Assembly: GCF_013694095.1 (NCBI RefSeq)
Contig: NZ_JACEFB010000005.1
Location: 124,001-188,000, forward strand
Length of the DNA stretch: 64,000 nucleotides
DNA from: Thermogemmata fonticola
Lineage (GTDB): Bacteria > Planctomycetota > Planctomycetia > Gemmatales > Gemmataceae
Direction of reading: 5' to 3'
The notes beneath the pieces were generated by a model. That model was not told the origin of the DNA. It searched no databases and worked only from the letters and a program-made list of their open reading frames with translations. Of this stretch, positions 63,021-64,000 are shown piece by piece (the first letter of the stretch is position 1; every line of letters starts with the position of its first letter). The translations under genes were made by a program, and so were the position numbers.

Positions 63021-63049
63021 TTGACTATACGGCATCGAGCACTTAAAGT
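63021..63049 (+). promoter_or_regulatory. Sigma-70-type promoter upstream of the DUF1559 gene
   Basis: TTGACT, a 17-base spacer and TAAAGT match -35 (five of six) and -10 (four of six) boxes. A transcript starting seven bases further on would begin at about 63056, the first base of the perfect hairpin described next. A leader of about 215 bases would precede the DUF1559 start. Confidence 0.5.
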
Positions 63050-63054
63050 AAAGG

Positions 63055-63081
63055 TGTTGTTGCGACTAAATCGCAACAACA
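63055..63081 (+). promoter_or_regulatory. Perfect 10-bp stem-loop at the predicted transcript start
   Basis: GTTGTTGCGA at 63056-63065 pairs exactly with TCGCAACAAC at 63071-63080 around the loop CTAAA, and a flanking T-A pair extends it to 11 bp. No T run follows, so it is not a terminator of the ordinary kind. The position at the predicted 5' end suggests an mRNA-stabilising or protein-binding element. Confidence 0.6.
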
Positions 63082-63272
63082 TGGGGTCCGGGTGACCGTC
63101 GCTTGGATTCCATCGCTGACTGCTAAGCCAATGTTCTGGGAGGCACCGATGGCTCCACCTTCACCTGTGCGACGAGGATAGGAGCCGAAGACCACCACCC
63201 CCGGTGCTCACCTACCGCCGCCAAGCAGTCACTTTACTTCCGCTTCCTGCCCACTATTCAGGAGTCTTGGTG

Positions 63273-64000
63273 ATGCCACTACGACAGCGTTGTTCACGCG
63301 TCCCTCTGCGGTGCGAAGCTTTTACCTTGATCGAGCTATTGGTGGTAATAGCGATCATCGCCATCCTAATTGGGCTGCTGCTGCCTGCGGTCCAGAAGGT
63401 GCGCGAGGCGGCAGCACGTATCAAATGTGCCAATAATCTCAAGCAAATTGGGCTAGCGATGCACAACTATATGGATGTGAACAATGGCTTGCCTGCTAAT
63501 GGAAATTACATGTCCAGCGGAGGCATGATTGTGACGACCAATGCTTGGTCCGCCATGTCCCGGATACTTCCGTACATCGAACAGGAAAATCTGTTCCGCA
63601 ATATCGATTTCACGCAGAGTTACAATCTCCAGCCGGGGGTATCTTCCCAACGTGTCGCCACCTTCATTTGTCCCTCCGAGGTCAAGGATCAAGGTTACGG
63701 CACGGACCCGATCTATGGGCACAAGCATTGGATCATCAACTATGCGGTCAATCAGGGGAGTTGGGCCGTATTCATTCGCAAAAGCGGCGGGATGTATCTA
63801 GGAGACGGCGCCTTTGGGCCTAACCGCGGTTATCGCGCGACGGACTTCACCGACGGTATGAGCAACACGCTGGGAATCGCTGAAGTCAAGGCATTCACGC
63901 CTAAGGTACTAGGTTCCCCGAATACCGTCAGTTTTCCGACCCCGATGCCACCACCGACTACTCCAGGGGAGTTGGCGAATACCTTCGGGCTGAGCGGGAT
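63273..64000 (+). CDS. DUF1559 prepilin-like protein (truncated by window end)
   Basis: This reading frame runs past the end of the window. The first 242 residues begin with the type IV prepilin-like N-terminus: the cleavage-site region [20 protein letters not shown], followed by [15 protein letters not shown] and a DUF1559 domain with [15 protein letters not shown] and [11 protein letters not shown]. Such proteins are processed like pseudopilins and are abundant in planctomycetes. AGGAG lies before the ATG at 63273. The conserved H-x-DG motif would lie beyond the window. Confidence 0.9.
   Translation, partial: MPLRQRCSRVPLRCEAFTLIELLVVIAIIAILIGLLLPAVQKVREAAARIKCANNLKQIGLAMHNYMDVNNGLPANGNYMSSGGMIVTTNAWSAMSRILPYIEQENLFRNIDFTQSYNLQPGVSSQRVATFICPSEVKDQGYGTDPIYGHKHWIINYAVNQGSWAVFIRKSGGMYLGDGAFGPNRGYRATDFTDGMSNTLGIAEVKAFTPKVLGSPNTVSFPTPMPPPTTPGELANTFGLSG

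Overview
The window is a 64 kb chromosomal segment of a planctomycete, most likely a Gemmata-type lineage (Gemmataceae or a relative). The evidence is a set of families concentrated in that phylum: a DUF1549/DUF1553 plus DUF1501 gene pair, a DUF1080 protein, a cysteine-rich YTV-type wall protein, a prepilin-like DUF1559 protein, large secreted proteins without clear homologues, and GC-rich genes on both strands in short operons. No rRNA, tRNA, CRISPR array, insertion sequence or phage module was recognised. Most of the window looks like core chromosome.

Layout. 0-16 kb: glycogen synthase, a secreted DUF4198-like protein, an acyl-CoA dehydrogenase, a ceramidase-like secreted enzyme, a 730-aa membrane protein, the MscL channel, two secreted proteins, a GT-C-like membrane protein, an orphan acetolactate synthase small subunit coupled to an unknown gene, and ATP-dependent PEP carboxykinase. 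16-23 kb: argJ, two ABC ATPase/permease pairs in tandem, then a cytidylate-kinase-like gene overlapping a purine nucleoside phosphorylase. 23-30 kb: secreted and envelope proteins (PQQ-type propeller, parvulin-like foldase, GT39-type glycosyltransferase) and an alkyltransferase. 30-36 kb: molybdopterin genes moaD, moaE and moaA, then ispF, cysS, pxpA and pxpC. 36-50 kb: the DUF1549/DUF1501 pair, an FHA-GAF histidine kinase, a BON protein, a lipoprotein foldase, a patatin-like lipoprotein, a deoxyhypusine-synthase-like protein followed by a PfkB kinase, and an MFS transporter. 50-54 kb: a protein with two Csx3-like repeats fused to a P-loop ATPase, then an ABC-2 exporter. 54-60 kb: nuoJ, nuoK, nuoL and nuoM on the minus strand. 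60-64 kb: DUF1080, the YTV protein, HemP, and a truncated DUF1559 gene.

How genes work together. moaA, moaD and moaE cover parts of molybdopterin synthesis, with moaC and the moeB adenylase absent here. pxpA and pxpC are two of the three parts of 5-oxoprolinase, with pxpB missing. nuoJKLM are membrane subunits of complex I without nuoA-I or nuoN. The four-gene ABC cassette may form one or two exporters.

The best candidates for undescribed biology are the tandem Csx3-like/ATPase protein with no CRISPR locus in view, the deoxyhypusine-synthase-like/PfkB pair, the MoaD protein whose terminal Gly-Gly is followed by seven extra residues, and a promoter in front of the DUF1559 gene whose predicted transcript would begin at a perfect stem-loop. 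All assignments come from reading motifs by eye. No database search was run.
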